64,000 nt of DNA from Paenibacillus pabuli NBRC 13638 (lineage in GTDB: Bacteria > Bacillota > Bacilli > Paenibacillales > Paenibacillaceae), in NCBI RefSeq assembly GCF_001514495.1, contig NZ_BCNM01000014.1:151136-215135 (forward strand), given 5' to 3'. Positions 43,301 to 51,715 of the stretch are shown here, piece by piece (within the stretch, counting starts at the first letter, position 1; the number at the start of each line of letters is the position of its first letter). The translations under genes were made by a program, and so were the position numbers. The notes under the pieces are model-generated. The model ran no database searches, had not been told where the DNA came from, and worked only from the letters and a program-made list of their open reading frames with translations.

Positions 43301-43835
43301 CAATGCTTCCTGCTTTTACATTAAGAGTATCTTGAGAGGTTTCAAGCAGCAGCGCATCAACGCCTCCCTCAATTAAAGCAAGCGCTTGCTCGAAATAACT
43401 GTCGATGAGCTCCTGAAACGTTACTCCGCCTGTTACAGACAGCGTTTTGGTTGTAGGTCCCATGGCACCCACAACGTAACGCGGAGACTCCGGCGTTGAG
43501 AATCGATCCACAGCTGCTTTTGCAATTCTGGCTGCTTCGAGATTGATTTCACGCGCGCGATCTTGAATGTCGTATTCAGCAAGTACAACAGACGTTGCAC
43601 CAAACGTATTCGTCTCAATTAAATCTGCACCGGCCTCCAGATATTCTTCATGAATGCGCTGGATCAGCTCTGGACGCGTAAGTACAAGCATTTCATTACA
43701 TCCGTCCAGGTCTTCTCCGCCAAAATCTGCGCCTGTGAGATCAATCTGTTGAATCATGGTCCCCATTGCACCGTCGAGGATTAATATTCGTTGTTTTAAT
43801 GCATCATGTAGGCTAAGCTTATCCAATATCTTCAC
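40386..43835 (-). CDS. metH: Cobalamin-dependent methionine synthase
   Basis: Transfers the methyl group of methyltetrahydrofolate to homocysteine via cobalamin. The 1149-residue chain carries all four modules: homocysteine-binding barrel with zinc cysteines (N-C-A-T-G and G-G-C-C-G), pterin-binding barrel, B12-binding region with the base-off histidine motif D-V-H-D-I-G, and the C-terminal AdoMet reactivation domain (R-Y-F-P-A, R-x-S-F-G-Y-P-A-C-P). The start is ambiguous: GTG 43835, or TTG 43826 which has GGGGGTG six bases upstream. No SAM-type leader RNA was seen upstream. Cobalamin supply is therefore assumed. Confidence 0.95.
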   Translation of the reverse strand: MKILDKLSLHDALKQRILILDGAMGTMIQQIDLTGADFGGEDLDGCNEMLVLTRPELIQRIHEEYLEAGADLIETNTFGATSVVLAEYDIQDRAREINLEAARIAKAAVDRFSTPESPRYVVGAMGPTTKTLSVTGGVTFQELIDSYFEQALALIEGGVDALLLETSQDTLNVKAGSIGIQQAFEQSGIKLPLMISGTIEPMGTTLAGQNIESFYISLEHLNPISVGLNCATGPEFMRDHIRSLSGMASVAVSCYPNAGLPDENGNYHESPDSLAQKIGAFAEQGWLNIAGGCCGTTPAHIRAMRDTLAKYPPREMNGTHPPALSGIDPVYVEQDNRPYMVGERTNVLGSRKFKRLIVEGKYEEASEIARAQVKNGAHVVDVCVQDPDREEAEDMEKFLELVVKKVKVPLMIDTTDAAVIDLALQYSQGKAIINSINLEDGEEKFELVTPLLHKYGGAVVVGTIDERGQAISREDKLEVAKRSYDLLVNKFGLKAEDLIFDTLVFPVGTGDEQYIGSAKETIEGIRVIKEAMPECHTILGISNISFGLPEAGREVLNSVFLYECTKAGLDYAIVNTEKLERYASIPEEERRLSEELLYNTNDETLAAFVAAFRNKKVEKKEKISNLSLEERLASYVVEGSKEGLLPDLEQALAKYTALEVINGPLMRGMEEVGRLFNNNELIVAEVLQSAEVMKASVAYLEQFMEKNETSVKGKIILATVKGDVHDIGKNLVEIILSNNGYRIINLGIKVPPERIIEAYREEKVDAIGLSGLLVKSAQQMILTAQDLRTAGIDVPIMVGGAALTRKFTKNRIRPEYNGMVVYAKDAMDGLDLANKLMNPSTREMMQLEMDAEKEADASGAENVQPLPELTRVERSDIAIDNPVLIPPDLERHVMRNYPLSHILPYVNMQMLLGHHLGLRGSVEQLLASGDQKATDLKAVVDDIMQEAVRDGIIQAHAMYRFFPAQSSGNSVIVYDPEDTSNILHTFTFPRQKVEPFLCLSDFLKPVESGQMDYVGFMVVTAGHGVRELSTAWKEQGDYLRSHALQSVALEVAEGLAERVHHMMRDIWGFPDPAQMTMKQRHGARYQGIRVSFGYPACPDLEDQGPLFKLLQPEDIGVELTEGFMMEPEASVSAMVFSHPQAKYFNVDKA

Positions 43836-43942
43836 CCCCGCAAAACGTTAAATCTTAGTTTAACAGAAACTAACTTAATGTGAAAGATCGGTTTTGGTCT
43901 GTCCCGTGGCGGGTTTTTAGAAATGTGAGACGATTTTGCGAA

Positions 43943-43971
43943 TCGACAAAAACAGAACATTCCGATATAAT
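43943..43971 (+). promoter_or_regulatory. Promoter of mtnD
   Basis: TCGACA and TATAAT with a 17-base spacer, 35 bases before the mtnD ATG. Confidence 0.65.
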
Positions 43972-44005
43972 AGCAATTAAACCAAGTGGAAAAGAGGGGA
44001 AGAAC

Positions 44006-44551
44006 ATGGCTGAAATTGTAATCCGAAATACGAACGAACGTATCACTGGAGACGAAAATGTTCGAAATTTCTTAAACAAATATGAAGTATTATATGAGAA
44101 GTGGGACGCCTCCAAATTAAACACAGAACTCCAAAATAATTTTGGGCTCACCGATGAACAAAAAAATGAAGTGCTCCAAACATATGACTATGAAATCAGA
44201 GACTTGGCCGCACGCCGCGGGTACCAAATATGGGATGTCATTACGCTGTCTGAACAAACTCCAGACATTGAAGAGAAGCTTGCCAAATTTGAAGAAATTC
44301 ATACTCATGCTGAGGATGAAATCCGTGCAATTGTAGCCGGCAAAGGAATTTTTGTCATCAAAGCTACAGATGATGTAGGTTACTTTAATGTAGAGTTGTC
44401 TCCTGGAGACGTTATTTCGGTACCTGAGAATACACCGCACTTCTTCACATTAATGGAGAACAAACAAATCATTGCCGTTCGTCTGTTTATCGAGAAAGAT
44501 GGCTGGATCGCTGATCCATACCCGGACCCTACTTTTATTAAACAAGCTTAA
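44006..44551 (+). CDS. mtnD: Acireductone dioxygenase (methionine salvage)
   Basis: Cupin metalloenzyme that cleaves 1,2-dihydroxy-5-methylthiopentene-one with O2, giving the ketoacid precursor of methionine. Metal ligands H99, H101, E105 and H145 are visible (H-T-H-A-E-D-E and T-P-H-F-F). 181 residues from ATG 44006, with GAGGGG about 8 bases ahead; the frame is open upstream but crosses the promoter, so it is not used. No other mtn genes are adjacent; it diverges from metH, which links it to methionine metabolism by context. Confidence 0.94.
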   Translation: MAEIVIRNTNERITGDENVRNFLNKYEVLYEKWDASKLNTELQNNFGLTDEQKNEVLQTYDYEIRDLAARRGYQIWDVITLSEQTPDIEEKLAKFEEIHTHAEDEIRAIVAGKGIFVIKATDDVGYFNVELSPGDVISVPENTPHFFTLMENKQIIAVRLFIEKDGWIADPYPDPTFIKQA

Positions 44552-44577
44552 TGCAGTGAACTAATTATTTATTCAAC

Positions 44578-44606
44578 AAACCCCTGTTCATTTCGAACAG
44601 GGGTTT
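44578..44606 (+). terminator. Intrinsic terminator of mtnD
   Basis: AAACCCCTGTTC-attt-CGAACAGGGGTTT, 25 bases after the stop. Confidence 0.85.
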
Positions 44607-44636
44607 CTGCATATGGAGTATACAACATCTGATGTT

Positions 44637-45311
44637 CTATATAAAATAATGCGGATATTTTGCTTTCATCTTCTCTTGTTCTACTACAACAAGTCTAAGA
44701 TGGGCTTCCATCACCTGAACAGCTTGGTCAGTCTCACGTTCCGTGATGAGCCGATATATCTCTTTATGCTGTGAAATAATCACCTCGGCATCGGAATCTT
44801 CAGACAACCGTAATAAACGAAGCCGATTAAAGGGAATATTCAATTGCTGCAGCATTTTCCACGTCCTCATTTTACCCGTTCCCTGAAACAATATCTGATG
44901 AAACTCTTCATCCAATTCAAAAAGACGATAGAAATTATTTTTCCCTATACATACTTCCTGCATGGCAATATTGGTTTCGAGTCTGAATATGAATTCTTCT
45001 GGAAAAGAGGCGCAAGCCAGAGTGACAATTTCCTTCTCCATCTTCTCTCTCATAAACCGGCCTTCTTCAACATGCTCCAAATTAATATGGGAGACAATCG
45101 TTCCACTCTGAGGAATGATATCCAGTAATTCTTCTTCGGCAAGCTTCATGAATGCTTCACGTACTGGCGTTCTGCTTACTTGCAGTTCATCCGCAATTTC
45201 CTTCTCGGAAATCTTTGTGCCCGGCTCAAGTTCAAGGTGCAAAATTCGTTCCTTTATCAGATTGTATGAATAAGCCCGGGTCGAACCTCTAATCTTTTGA
45301 TTAAGTGACAT
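44637..45311 (-). CDS. GntR-family regulator, FCD subfamily
   Basis: 224 residues. The N-terminal winged helix has I-S-E-K-E-I-A-D-E-L-Q-V-S-R-T-P-V-R-E-A; the C-terminal all-helical FCD ligand domain (about 85-215) includes F-H-Q-I-L and Q-H-K-E-I. Such regulators respond to small organic acids and sugar acids. It is the last gene after the sugar ABC genes on the same strand, separated from the binding-protein gene by a hairpin, so it is a likely local regulator. A palindrome at 49327 could be its operator. Confidence 0.9.
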   Translation of the reverse strand: MSLNQKIRGSTRAYSYNLIKERILHLELEPGTKISEKEIADELQVSRTPVREAFMKLAEEELLDIIPQSGTIVSHINLEHVEEGRFMREKMEKEIVTLACASFPEEFIFRLETNIAMQEVCIGKNNFYRLFELDEEFHQILFQGTGKMRTWKMLQQLNIPFNRLRLLRLSEDSDAEVIISQHKEIYRLITERETDQAVQVMEAHLRLVVVEQEKMKAKYPHYFI

Positions 45312-45357
45312 TCCTTAACCTCTTTCTCTCAGCCGTATTCATCCATCTTAGCACAAT

Positions 45358-45394
45358 TTGCCGCTTCACTAAAATCCCCTCAGTGAAACGGCAA
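45358..45394 (-). terminator. Hairpin between the binding-protein gene and the GntR gene
   Basis: TTGCCG-TTCACT and AGTGAA-CGGCAA form a 12-bp imperfect stem on the minus strand. The T run after it is weak, so it may be a partial terminator that lowers regulator expression. Confidence 0.5.
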
Positions 45395-45416
45395 TTGAGC
45401 AAATTTCAGTTTACAA

Positions 45417-47051
45417 CTACTCCTGCTTGTTTTCTTTGTACTTCTTGTACGTATCATTGGCAAGCTGGATATATTGGGTTAATCCTTGGCTCTCCAATTC
45501 CTTCACAAATGCATCAAACTCTGTAAGACTGCGTTCTCCTAGAATAAATTTAAGCGTATTTTGGTCTGAAAAATCCTTAAGCGGTGTGCTGAGCAGCGTT
45601 ACTTGTTCACGATCAATATCAGAGTATGGAATTGGTGGCTCAGCAGGAACCACTTCTTTTGTATCTTTCATGTCTTGCTGGAATTTCAGTTCTTCCTCAC
45701 TAAACATGGAATGCAACAAATCGGTCGTGCCTCCATAAGCGAATACACCGCCCGAGAAACCGTAATCAATACGCAAATCTTTTGTGCCCTTCGGATTCAA
45801 TCCGTTATAATTCACATCTTCCGCCAGTTTGCGAACACCATCCTGTTTGGTGAAGGTTTCTCCTTCAACACCCCATTTGGCAAATTCCTGACCTTCATCA
45901 CTGTAATATAACCAGTCAATAAACTGCAATGTTGCTTTGAAGTTTTCGCTATCTTTAATTTTGCCGGAAAGCATGACACCGTTTTCAAGTCTGGAGCCAG
46001 ACATCAGTTGGCCTTTTGGACCTCCAGGGACCGTGATTTTGGCGATGGAGAAGTTCCCTTCTCCCAACGTTTTGTTCATGTCATTACGGTGCATCACAAG
46101 GGTTTGCGAATTGCCGTTAATCATAAAGGATTTACCTGAAACGAATTTTTGAGTAGCCTGATCATCGTCTTGAGTGAAGCTTTCCTTATCCAGAAGTCCT
46201 TCGGATACCAGTTTGTTAAAGTAAGTTAGCATTTCCTTGTATTCAGGCGTAGTCGATGTGTAAACAAATTCATCCTGGTCTTTTTTATATGTTAAACCAT
46301 TACCAAATCCCCATCCAGCTTTTGTGCCAAAACTGGTTGCAGCAATATTCAATGTACTGTTGAACTCGAACCGATCCGAGAACGGGATGGAATCCGGATA
46401 AATTTCCTTCAGTTTTTTGGCTGCAGCATACAATTCATCCCATGTCTTAGGAATAGCGATATTATTTTTTTCGAAAACATCTGTTCTAACGATCAGGGTA
46501 TAATCAGGCCATACTTCTTCATGCAAGCCTGGAAGCACGTAATACTTCCCGTCTTCTTGTCGCAGTCCCTCCAGTTCGTCCTGAAGGCCCCACTTCTCTA
46601 TCTTATCTTTGAAATTCGGCATCAAATCCACATAATCGCTCACTGGCAAAACCGCTCCTGAAGATACAAATGCTGATTCTTCTCCCGGATAGGTTTTGGG
46701 AATAACCATTGGAGCATCTCCAGAGCTGATCAGAAGAGATCTTTTCTGGGGATAGTCACTCATTGGTACAATCGTAGGATCTAACGTTACGCCAGTCATT
46801 TCGGTGATTTTTTGAAATAGCATCCAATCCTTTTTATACGGATATGAAGGCTGGTCACTGTATAGGATGGAAAGATTGAACGGCTCTGTTGCTTTGAACT
46901 TGTCTCCTACATTGAAGGATTCCATTGCCCCTTTGGATTCAGGCTCAACTTTCTCTCCTCCACCCATGCCGCTGCTGCATGCTGCCAGAACGACACTCAT
47001 CATTGTTGCCAATACCATCTTGCCTACCAGCTTACGTGGTCTCAGTTTCAT
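45417..47051 (-). CDS. Extracellular solute-binding lipoprotein of a carbohydrate ABC transporter
   Basis: 544 residues, family 1 solute-binding protein. The lipoprotein signal ends V-L-A-A-C with lipidated C25, followed by a flexible S-S-G-M-G-G-G-E linker. The large size and the I-P-M-S-D-Y-P and W-D-E-L-Y-A-A-A-K-K-L-K segments match the Paenibacillus-type LipO/YtcQ group, which binds complex oligosaccharides. It follows two permease genes on the same strand. The sugar is not identifiable and no glycoside hydrolase gene is nearby. Confidence 0.9.
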   Translation of the reverse strand: MKLRPRKLVGKMVLATMMSVVLAACSSGMGGGEKVEPESKGAMESFNVGDKFKATEPFNLSILYSDQPSYPYKKDWMLFQKITEMTGVTLDPTIVPMSDYPQKRSLLISSGDAPMVIPKTYPGEESAFVSSGAVLPVSDYVDLMPNFKDKIEKWGLQDELEGLRQEDGKYYVLPGLHEEVWPDYTLIVRTDVFEKNNIAIPKTWDELYAAAKKLKEIYPDSIPFSDRFEFNSTLNIAATSFGTKAGWGFGNGLTYKKDQDEFVYTSTTPEYKEMLTYFNKLVSEGLLDKESFTQDDDQATQKFVSGKSFMINGNSQTLVMHRNDMNKTLGEGNFSIAKITVPGGPKGQLMSGSRLENGVMLSGKIKDSENFKATLQFIDWLYYSDEGQEFAKWGVEGETFTKQDGVRKLAEDVNYNGLNPKGTKDLRIDYGFSGGVFAYGGTTDLLHSMFSEEELKFQQDMKDTKEVVPAEPPIPYSDIDREQVTLLSTPLKDFSDQNTLKFILGERSLTEFDAFVKELESQGLTQYIQLANDTYKKYKENKQE

Positions 47052-47120
47052 TCAATTCTCCCCCTGCGTGTGGTTAAAGTTGGCCTTACCTTCAAGATGT
47101 TGAACTATATCGGGTTAGGA

Positions 47121-47990
47121 TTACTGCTTAACAGACCCCAACATGATACCGGTTACAAAGTACCGTTGAACAAATGGATAAATCGTAAGAATTGGAAGTA
47201 TAGTAAGTACCATCGTGACTGATTTGATATTCGCAGCGATCTGAGTCAAATTGTCCGCGGAAGCACCAGCCGAAGCACCACCAGTCGCACCTGCAATCAT
47301 ATTGCGCAGGTAGATCGTAACCGGGAACAGTTCCTTTTTGTCGAGATACAGGAAGGCTGGAAACCAGGAATTCCAGTGCCCCACAGCGTAAAAGAGAACC
47401 ATCGTTGCCATCACAGCTTTACTTAGCGGTAGAATGATCCGTAACAAAATACCATACGTATTCAAACCATCGATAGCTGCTGCTTCCTCAAGCTCTTCAG
47501 GCATGTTTTCGAAGAAGGATTTCATTATTAGCATGTTATAAATACTGATTGCACCAGGAACGACCAGCGCCCACATCGTATTATTGAAACCCAGAGAGTT
47601 AATCAGGACATAGTTTGGAATCAGACCACCACTGAAAAACATCGTAAACACCGCGAACATAGTCAGAAACTTGCGTCCCATTAATCTTTTTTTGGATAAG
47701 GCATAAGCGAAAATAGTTGTCATGAACATAGAAATCAAAGTACCTACCACAGTATAAATAATTGTATTTTTATAGTTGGTCCAGAACATGCTGTCACGAG
47801 AGATCGTCTTGTAGGTTTCTACATTAAAGCCTCTGGGAATAATGCTTACCTTGCCTGAATTGATATAAGCCTCGCTACTAAAGGATTGGGCCACAACATT
47901 CAGAAATGGATAGAGTGTGATAAATACCACTAGCAGCAAAAAGATAGCATTGAATACTTTAAATACTTTGTATGATTTTGATTCCAGCAT
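47121..47990 (-). CDS. Carbohydrate ABC transporter permease (YtcP type)
   Basis: 289 residues, about six membrane helices. The EAA-loop for ATPase contact reads E-E-A-A-A-I-D-G-L-N-T-Y-G-I-L-L-R-I-I-L-P. The N-terminal F-N-V-V-A-Q-S-F-S-S and C-terminal F-V-Q-R-Y-F-V-T-G-I-M-L-G-S-V-K match YtcP/LplC-type permeases. The other half-pore is encoded 12 bases upstream. No ATPase gene is present; this family generally uses a shared MsmX-like ATPase. Confidence 0.92.
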   Translation of the reverse strand: MLESKSYKVFKVFNAIFLLLVVFITLYPFLNVVAQSFSSEAYINSGKVSIIPRGFNVETYKTISRDSMFWTNYKNTIIYTVVGTLISMFMTTIFAYALSKKRLMGRKFLTMFAVFTMFFSGGLIPNYVLINSLGFNNTMWALVVPGAISIYNMLIMKSFFENMPEELEEAAAIDGLNTYGILLRIILPLSKAVMATMVLFYAVGHWNSWFPAFLYLDKKELFPVTIYLRNMIAGATGGASAGASADNLTQIAANIKSVTMVLTILPILTIYPFVQRYFVTGIMLGSVKQ

Positions 47991-48002
47991 ATTGCTCCTC
48001 CT

Positions 48003-48965
48003 TTACCACAAGCTTCGTTGTGTCAATCTGCGTGAAATTGCATTAACCGAGAATACCAGGATCAGTCCAATAATGGATTCAAACAAACCAATGGCGGTTG
48101 CATAGCTGAAGTTGCTGGATTGCAAACCTACCCGGTACAGATAAGTCGAAATCACGTCAGATGTTTCGTAGATCAGTGGATTGTAAAGGAGCAAGATTTT
48201 CTCAAATCCAACCGCAAGAAAATTACCCATGTTCAAGATCAGCAATGTAACAATGGTAGGCAAAATGCCCGGTATAGTAACATGGATCGTTTGCTTCCAA
48301 CGATTCGCACCATCGATTCGTGCGGCTTCATATAATGAATCATCAATGGTCGTCAACGCAGCCAAGTATAGAATTGCTCCCCAACCCATACCCTGCCAGA
48401 CCTCAGATGTAATATAAATGGTTCTAAACCATTCTGCGCGCTGCATGAAAGGGATACTGTCTCCGGTAAAAAATGAAACCAATCCATTAATCGATCCATT
48501 CACTGCTGTTAATTGCAGAACCATTCCGGCAACGATGACGATGGACAAGAAGTGCGGAAGATAAGATGCGGTCTGCACAAACTTTTTGAATCGTTTACTT
48601 TTCACCTCATTCAGCAGCAATGCAAAAATGATCGGAACGGGGAAAGTAAAAAGTAACGCGAGTCCACCAAGTATAAGCGTATTTCCAAATACCTTCCAAA
48701 AGGTAGGGTCCTGGATGAACATCTGAAAATACCTGAGTCCAACCCATGTCTCTCCGAAAATACTGCCTCCGGGTACAAATCGTCTAAAAGCGATAACGTT
48801 ACCGAGCATTGGACCGTATTTAAAAATAATAAGATAGATAATTGGAAGAATTAACAGGGAGTACAGCTGCCAATCTTTGCGAAGCAGAGCAGTAACAGTT
48901 CTTAACCTGCTTTCTTTACGTACAGATGTCATCGTTAGCGTGGTCTTAGCGGTTTCCGACTCCAT
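48003..48965 (-). CDS. Carbohydrate ABC transporter permease (LplB/YteP type)
   Basis: 320 residues. A basic cytoplasmic N-terminus precedes six helices; the EAA loop is Y-E-A-A-R-I-D-G-A-N-R-W-K-Q-T-I-H-V-T-I-P. Partner half of the YtcP-type permease downstream. First gene of the permease-permease-binding-protein-regulator operon; a cre site lies about 260 bases upstream, suggesting carbon catabolite control. Confidence 0.92.
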   Translation of the reverse strand: MESETAKTTLTMTSVRKESRLRTVTALLRKDWQLYSLLILPIIYLIIFKYGPMLGNVIAFRRFVPGGSIFGETWVGLRYFQMFIQDPTFWKVFGNTLILGGLALLFTFPVPIIFALLLNEVKSKRFKKFVQTASYLPHFLSIVIVAGMVLQLTAVNGSINGLVSFFTGDSIPFMQRAEWFRTIYITSEVWQGMGWGAILYLAALTTIDDSLYEAARIDGANRWKQTIHVTIPGILPTIVTLLILNMGNFLAVGFEKILLLYNPLIYETSDVISTYLYRVGLQSSNFSYATAIGLFESIIGLILVFSVNAISRRLTQRSLW

Positions 48966-49222
48966 ATATTATTTCACTCTCCGTTCCTTGGCTTGATAAA
49001 ATAAAAGCGTTTTCGATTTCAATTCCTTCTCTTTGATCTTTGTCCTTTGTAGAAGACAGCCTTGATGAATTTCACCCCCACGACGGAATAAACAAAACAA
49101 GTAATGTAAGCGATATCAATTATGCAATCACCAGAGATTCAGATCGGTTAAAATACATACCGTCATTTTGGTACTAACCAATACCTTTTGCATTTCCAGA
49201 ATTATAGGGTTCCCTTTCATTA

Positions 49223-49237
49223 TGTAAAGCGCTTACA
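49223..49237 (-). promoter_or_regulatory. cre site (CcpA catabolite control)
   Basis: TGTAAGCGCTTTACA on the minus strand fits the cre consensus with its central CG flanked by the pseudo-palindromic arms. It is upstream of the carbohydrate ABC genes, where CcpA control is common. Confidence 0.75.
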
Positions 49238-49326
49238 ACACATATAAAAACAATAGCGAATAACTTCGGCTTCCACTTCATTCGAGTAAGTCAAAAGAAA
49301 TTCGCTACACACTTCCAAATACTAGT

Positions 49327-49338
49327 CATACTAGTATG
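49327..49338. promoter_or_regulatory. Palindrome upstream of the ABC operon, possible GntR operator
   Basis: CATACTAGTATG is a perfect 12-base palindrome, with a second ACTAGT half just to its left. FCD-type regulators bind short palindromes of this size; assignment to the operon's own GntR gene is inference. Confidence 0.35.
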
Positions 49339-49435
49339 TTAGTTATATTCTAAATCAGCTCTTCTATAATTTCAATAACTTTTACTAAAAAATTTATATT
49401 ACGTTAATAAGGCATCGTTCTTGGGTGTACCCAAC

Positions 49436-49494
49436 AAAAAAACATTGTTGATTCCATGATTGGCATACACCACTCATGAAACTCAACAATGTTC
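49436..49494 (-). terminator. Intrinsic terminator of the HAD gene
   Basis: The minus strand reads AACATTGTTGA...TCAACAATGTT, with a longer inner pairing around CATGA/TCATG, then TTTTTTTG. Confidence 0.85.
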
Positions 49495-49517
49495 GAGAAA
49501 TACACATAAATTATAAT

Positions 49518-50324
49518 TTATGACGCACTAATTGAGAATTCAGTAATGATGCGTTCCAATTCGGATAAATGCTTGATTTCATGGTCAGGCACATACGATT
49601 CGGTATTCACTTTATTCTCACGGTTAATCCATACAGACTTAATGCCGGCGGACAACGCTCCACGGATATCCGTCGTCAGCTTATCTCCGACCATCACACT
49701 TTCCTCCGGTTTCACTCCCAGCCTGCTCAAAGCATGCTCAAAGATCGAAGGGTCTGGTTTTCCTTTACCAAAAGTACCCGAGATAATAATTTCATCAAAA
49801 AAGGGCGCTAATTCAGGGACGCCATCGAGCTTCTCCTGTTGTAATGCAGGACAACCGTTGGTTAAAAGCAAAAGCTTGAACTTTCCTTGTAGATGACTTA
49901 ACGTCTCCATCGTTTCTTCATAGACATGGGGTCTCGATCTCCGCTCTGCCCCGAATTGTGAGGCCAGTCGTTCCGCCAAATCTTCACGATCAATACCAAG
50001 CTTTAACAATCCACGACGCCATGACTCTTTACGATATGCAGGTGCAAGTTGCTCCAATTGGCGAAACTCCGGCTGATCCCCACCCGTAAAGTTAGCCCAA
50101 AGACCTTCAAACGGATTGATTCCAATCATTTTGGTGAACGAAAAAGTTTCATAGGATTCATACAGATTACGTGCCTCATTACGAACTGCTTCTTCAAGGT
50201 CTTCAGGTTTAACCCCTGTCTCTTGCGCAGCGATCAGGCAAGTTTCATGAAATGCCTCACGAACACTGCGCTCATCCCACAGCAAAGTATCATCTAGGTC
50301 GAACAAAATCGCTTTTAACGCCAT
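49518..50324 (-). CDS. HAD-IA family hydrolase (YjjG/YqeG-like group)
   Basis: 268 residues from ATG 50324. An in-frame ATG at 50333 is the alternative, but the AGGGG box sits only 2-3 bases from it. Motif I is F-D-L-D-D-T-L-L, motif II L-L-T-N-G, the lysine is in G-K-G-K-P-D, and motif IV V-G-D-K-L-T-T-D. A helical cap lies between motifs I and II. Likely a nucleotide or sugar phosphatase; the substrate is not assigned. It lies 28 bases after the hypothetical membrane protein gene. Confidence 0.85.
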   Translation of the reverse strand: MALKAILFDLDDTLLWDERSVREAFHETCLIAAQETGVKPEDLEEAVRNEARNLYESYETFSFTKMIGINPFEGLWANFTGGDQPEFRQLEQLAPAYRKESWRRGLLKLGIDREDLAERLASQFGAERRSRPHVYEETMETLSHLQGKFKLLLLTNGCPALQQEKLDGVPELAPFFDEIIISGTFGKGKPDPSIFEHALSRLGVKPEESVMVGDKLTTDIRGALSAGIKSVWINRENKVNTESYVPDHEIKHLSELERIITEFSISAS

Positions 50325-50352
50325 TTCGGTCATCTTCCCCTTTATGCAATAA

Positions 50353-50865
50353 TTACTTTTTCTCGTATGTTTCCACAGTGATCTGATGTGCTTTGGCGAA
50401 TTTCAGAAGACGTTCAGTGATTGCATCGGTATCATAACGATTGAGTAGTTTGGTAAATACCCATCTCTTACCTCGTGCATTATGCTCAATAACAACCGTG
50501 CCGGGCTCAATTCTGAATTTCACAATATCATCGACTCCAATTGAACGCTCACGGTTTCCTTTTGTCGTCAAGATTCGGTTACTTCCTATCTTGACATAAG
50601 GTCGACGAAGCATGAAGATGACTGCTAAAAATACATACAGCAGCATGGTCACCCAGTCCCATGTTGTCATCGGAGCTTTTACAAGAAATGTACTCATAAA
50701 GAGATACAGGAATGCTAGTCCGATCAGAAAAATAGGAAACAGAAGGCTGCGTCCTTTAAATACATCCTCACCTGGTGTACCGGAAATCGGCTGACCGTTC
50801 TTTTTACGCTGCTGATTCAACTGCTTTGAATTTTTCCGAACCGTTCTCTCGAACGAACGCGACAT
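50353..50865 (-). CDS. Hypothetical two-helix membrane protein
   Basis: 170 residues from ATG 50865 (AGGGGG six bases ahead; the longer frame to 50916 lacks a ribosome site). A basic N-terminus is followed by two membrane helices (about residues 42-60 and 70-88) and a C-terminal cytoplasmic domain resembling a PH-like bacterial domain with I-G-S-N-R-I-L-T-T-K-G and R-S-I-G-V-D-D-I strands. Family not recognised with confidence. Neighbours: HAD gene downstream, ynzC upstream. Confidence 0.65.
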   Translation of the reverse strand: MSRSFERTVRKNSKQLNQQRKKNGQPISGTPGEDVFKGRSLLFPIFLIGLAFLYLFMSTFLVKAPMTTWDWVTMLLYVFLAVIFMLRRPYVKIGSNRILTTKGNRERSIGVDDIVKFRIEPGTVVIEHNARGKRWVFTKLLNRYDTDAITERLLKFAKAHQITVETYEKK

Positions 50866-50949
50866 GAGAATCCCCCTTAGATGTTCTTTGTATCGGCTTA
50901 CATGTTTGCAAACCAATATTTCCCCCTATAATTTGCAATCTCTAAATAA

Positions 50950-50990
50950 CAGGAAGAAACCTAAATATCATAATGATATCATTAGGTTTC
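50950..50990 (-). terminator. Hairpin after ynzC
   Basis: AAACCTAATGATATC...GATATTTAGGTTT stem, with a short pyrimidine run on the minus strand, just after the ynzC stop. Confidence 0.6.
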
Positions 50991-50991
50991 C

Positions 50992-51201
50992 TTAGTGTTT
51001 GAGTTTGCCTTGGTGGCCTTGATCATTCTCATCGTCTACAATTTCAATCGAATCCAGTTGCTGTCTGAAATTGCTGCGAATGTTATTCAAATAGATTTCT
51101 CTAAGTTTAGCACGTTCAGCGAGTTCTTCCTCTGTCAATCCAGTGGATTTTTGCTTACGGGCCAATTCATTAATACGTGCTACCAGACTATCTATATCCA
51201 A
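50992..51201 (-). CDS. ynzC: DUF896 family protein YnzC
   Basis: 69 residues from TTG 51201 (GGAGGGG six bases ahead). The frame runs five codons further, but that would place the ribosome site inside the gene. The I-N-E-L-A-R-K ... G-L-T-E-E-E ... R-E-I-Y-L-x-x-I-R-S-N-F pattern is the YnzC/DUF896 helical hairpin. In B. subtilis ynzC belongs to the LexA-controlled yneA operon, and here too it follows yneA (about 95-base gap); the recombinase gene yneB is missing. Confidence 0.88.
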   Translation of the reverse strand: MDIDSLVARINELARKQKSTGLTEEELAERAKLREIYLNNIRSNFRQQLDSIEIVDDENDQGHQGKLKH

Positions 51202-51296
51202 GCTTGTCCCCTCCAAAAATACAAAGTCATATTAACTTTGACATGATAAGGACGGCTTGTCAAGTTGACACGCATTTATGCGTATAGATATGCAGT

Positions 51297-51677
51297 TTAT
51301 TCCGTGAATTGAGGCAGTACTAAGACTTGCCCTACCTGTATTGAAGTCGACTGAAGTTGATTTACTTTCTTAATTGCTTCTATATATATACGTGTATCCA
51401 TACTTTCCGGTTTGTGATCCAATGATATGCTCCAAAGCGTGTCGCCTTGCGAAACAGCCATCTTCCCTCCAGGTAACAGATCATTCTCATTGCCTGCAAA
51501 TACAGTTAATACTGTGCTGCATCCAACAAATATGATTAAAGATACAATGACTAATTTTAGCATCCAGGTTGGAGTTTTGCCTTTTGCAAAAACCTTCTTG
51601 AAGTTCCCTATGTTTGTTTTAACCAATTCTGTATTAACCGGTTCGTAAATGCTTTGATAAGTTGAATATCTCATCAT
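51297..51677 (-). CDS. yneA: SOS-induced cell-division suppressor YneA-like
   Basis: About 126 residues. Three consecutive ATGs at 51680, 51677 and 51674 follow GGAGG; the middle one has a 6-base spacer. There is one membrane helix (about residues 42-60) and a C-terminal LysM domain (V-S-Q-G-D-T-L-W-S-I-S, V-G-Q-V-L-V-L-P). YneA delays division after DNA damage in B. subtilis and is divergent from lexA, as here. Two SOS boxes overlap its promoter. The sequence is longer than the roughly 105-residue Bacillus protein at the cytoplasmic end. Confidence 0.85.
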   Translation of the reverse strand: MMRYSTYQSIYEPVNTELVKTNIGNFKKVFAKGKTPTWMLKLVIVSLIIFVGCSTVLTVFAGNENDLLPGGKMAVSQGDTLWSISLDHKPESMDTRIYIEAIKKVNQLQSTSIQVGQVLVLPQFTE

Positions 51678-51715
51678 CATTAACCTCCAAACGTTTGTTC
51701 CTATCTGTTGAAATC

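Larger units (their letters stand above)
48966..49435. other. Control region of the sugar ABC operon, no gene seen
   Basis: About 470 AT-rich bases with no supportable reading frame. It holds a cre-like site (49223-49237) and a CATACTAGTATG palindrome (49327-49338), and must contain the operon promoter. Confidence 0.5.
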
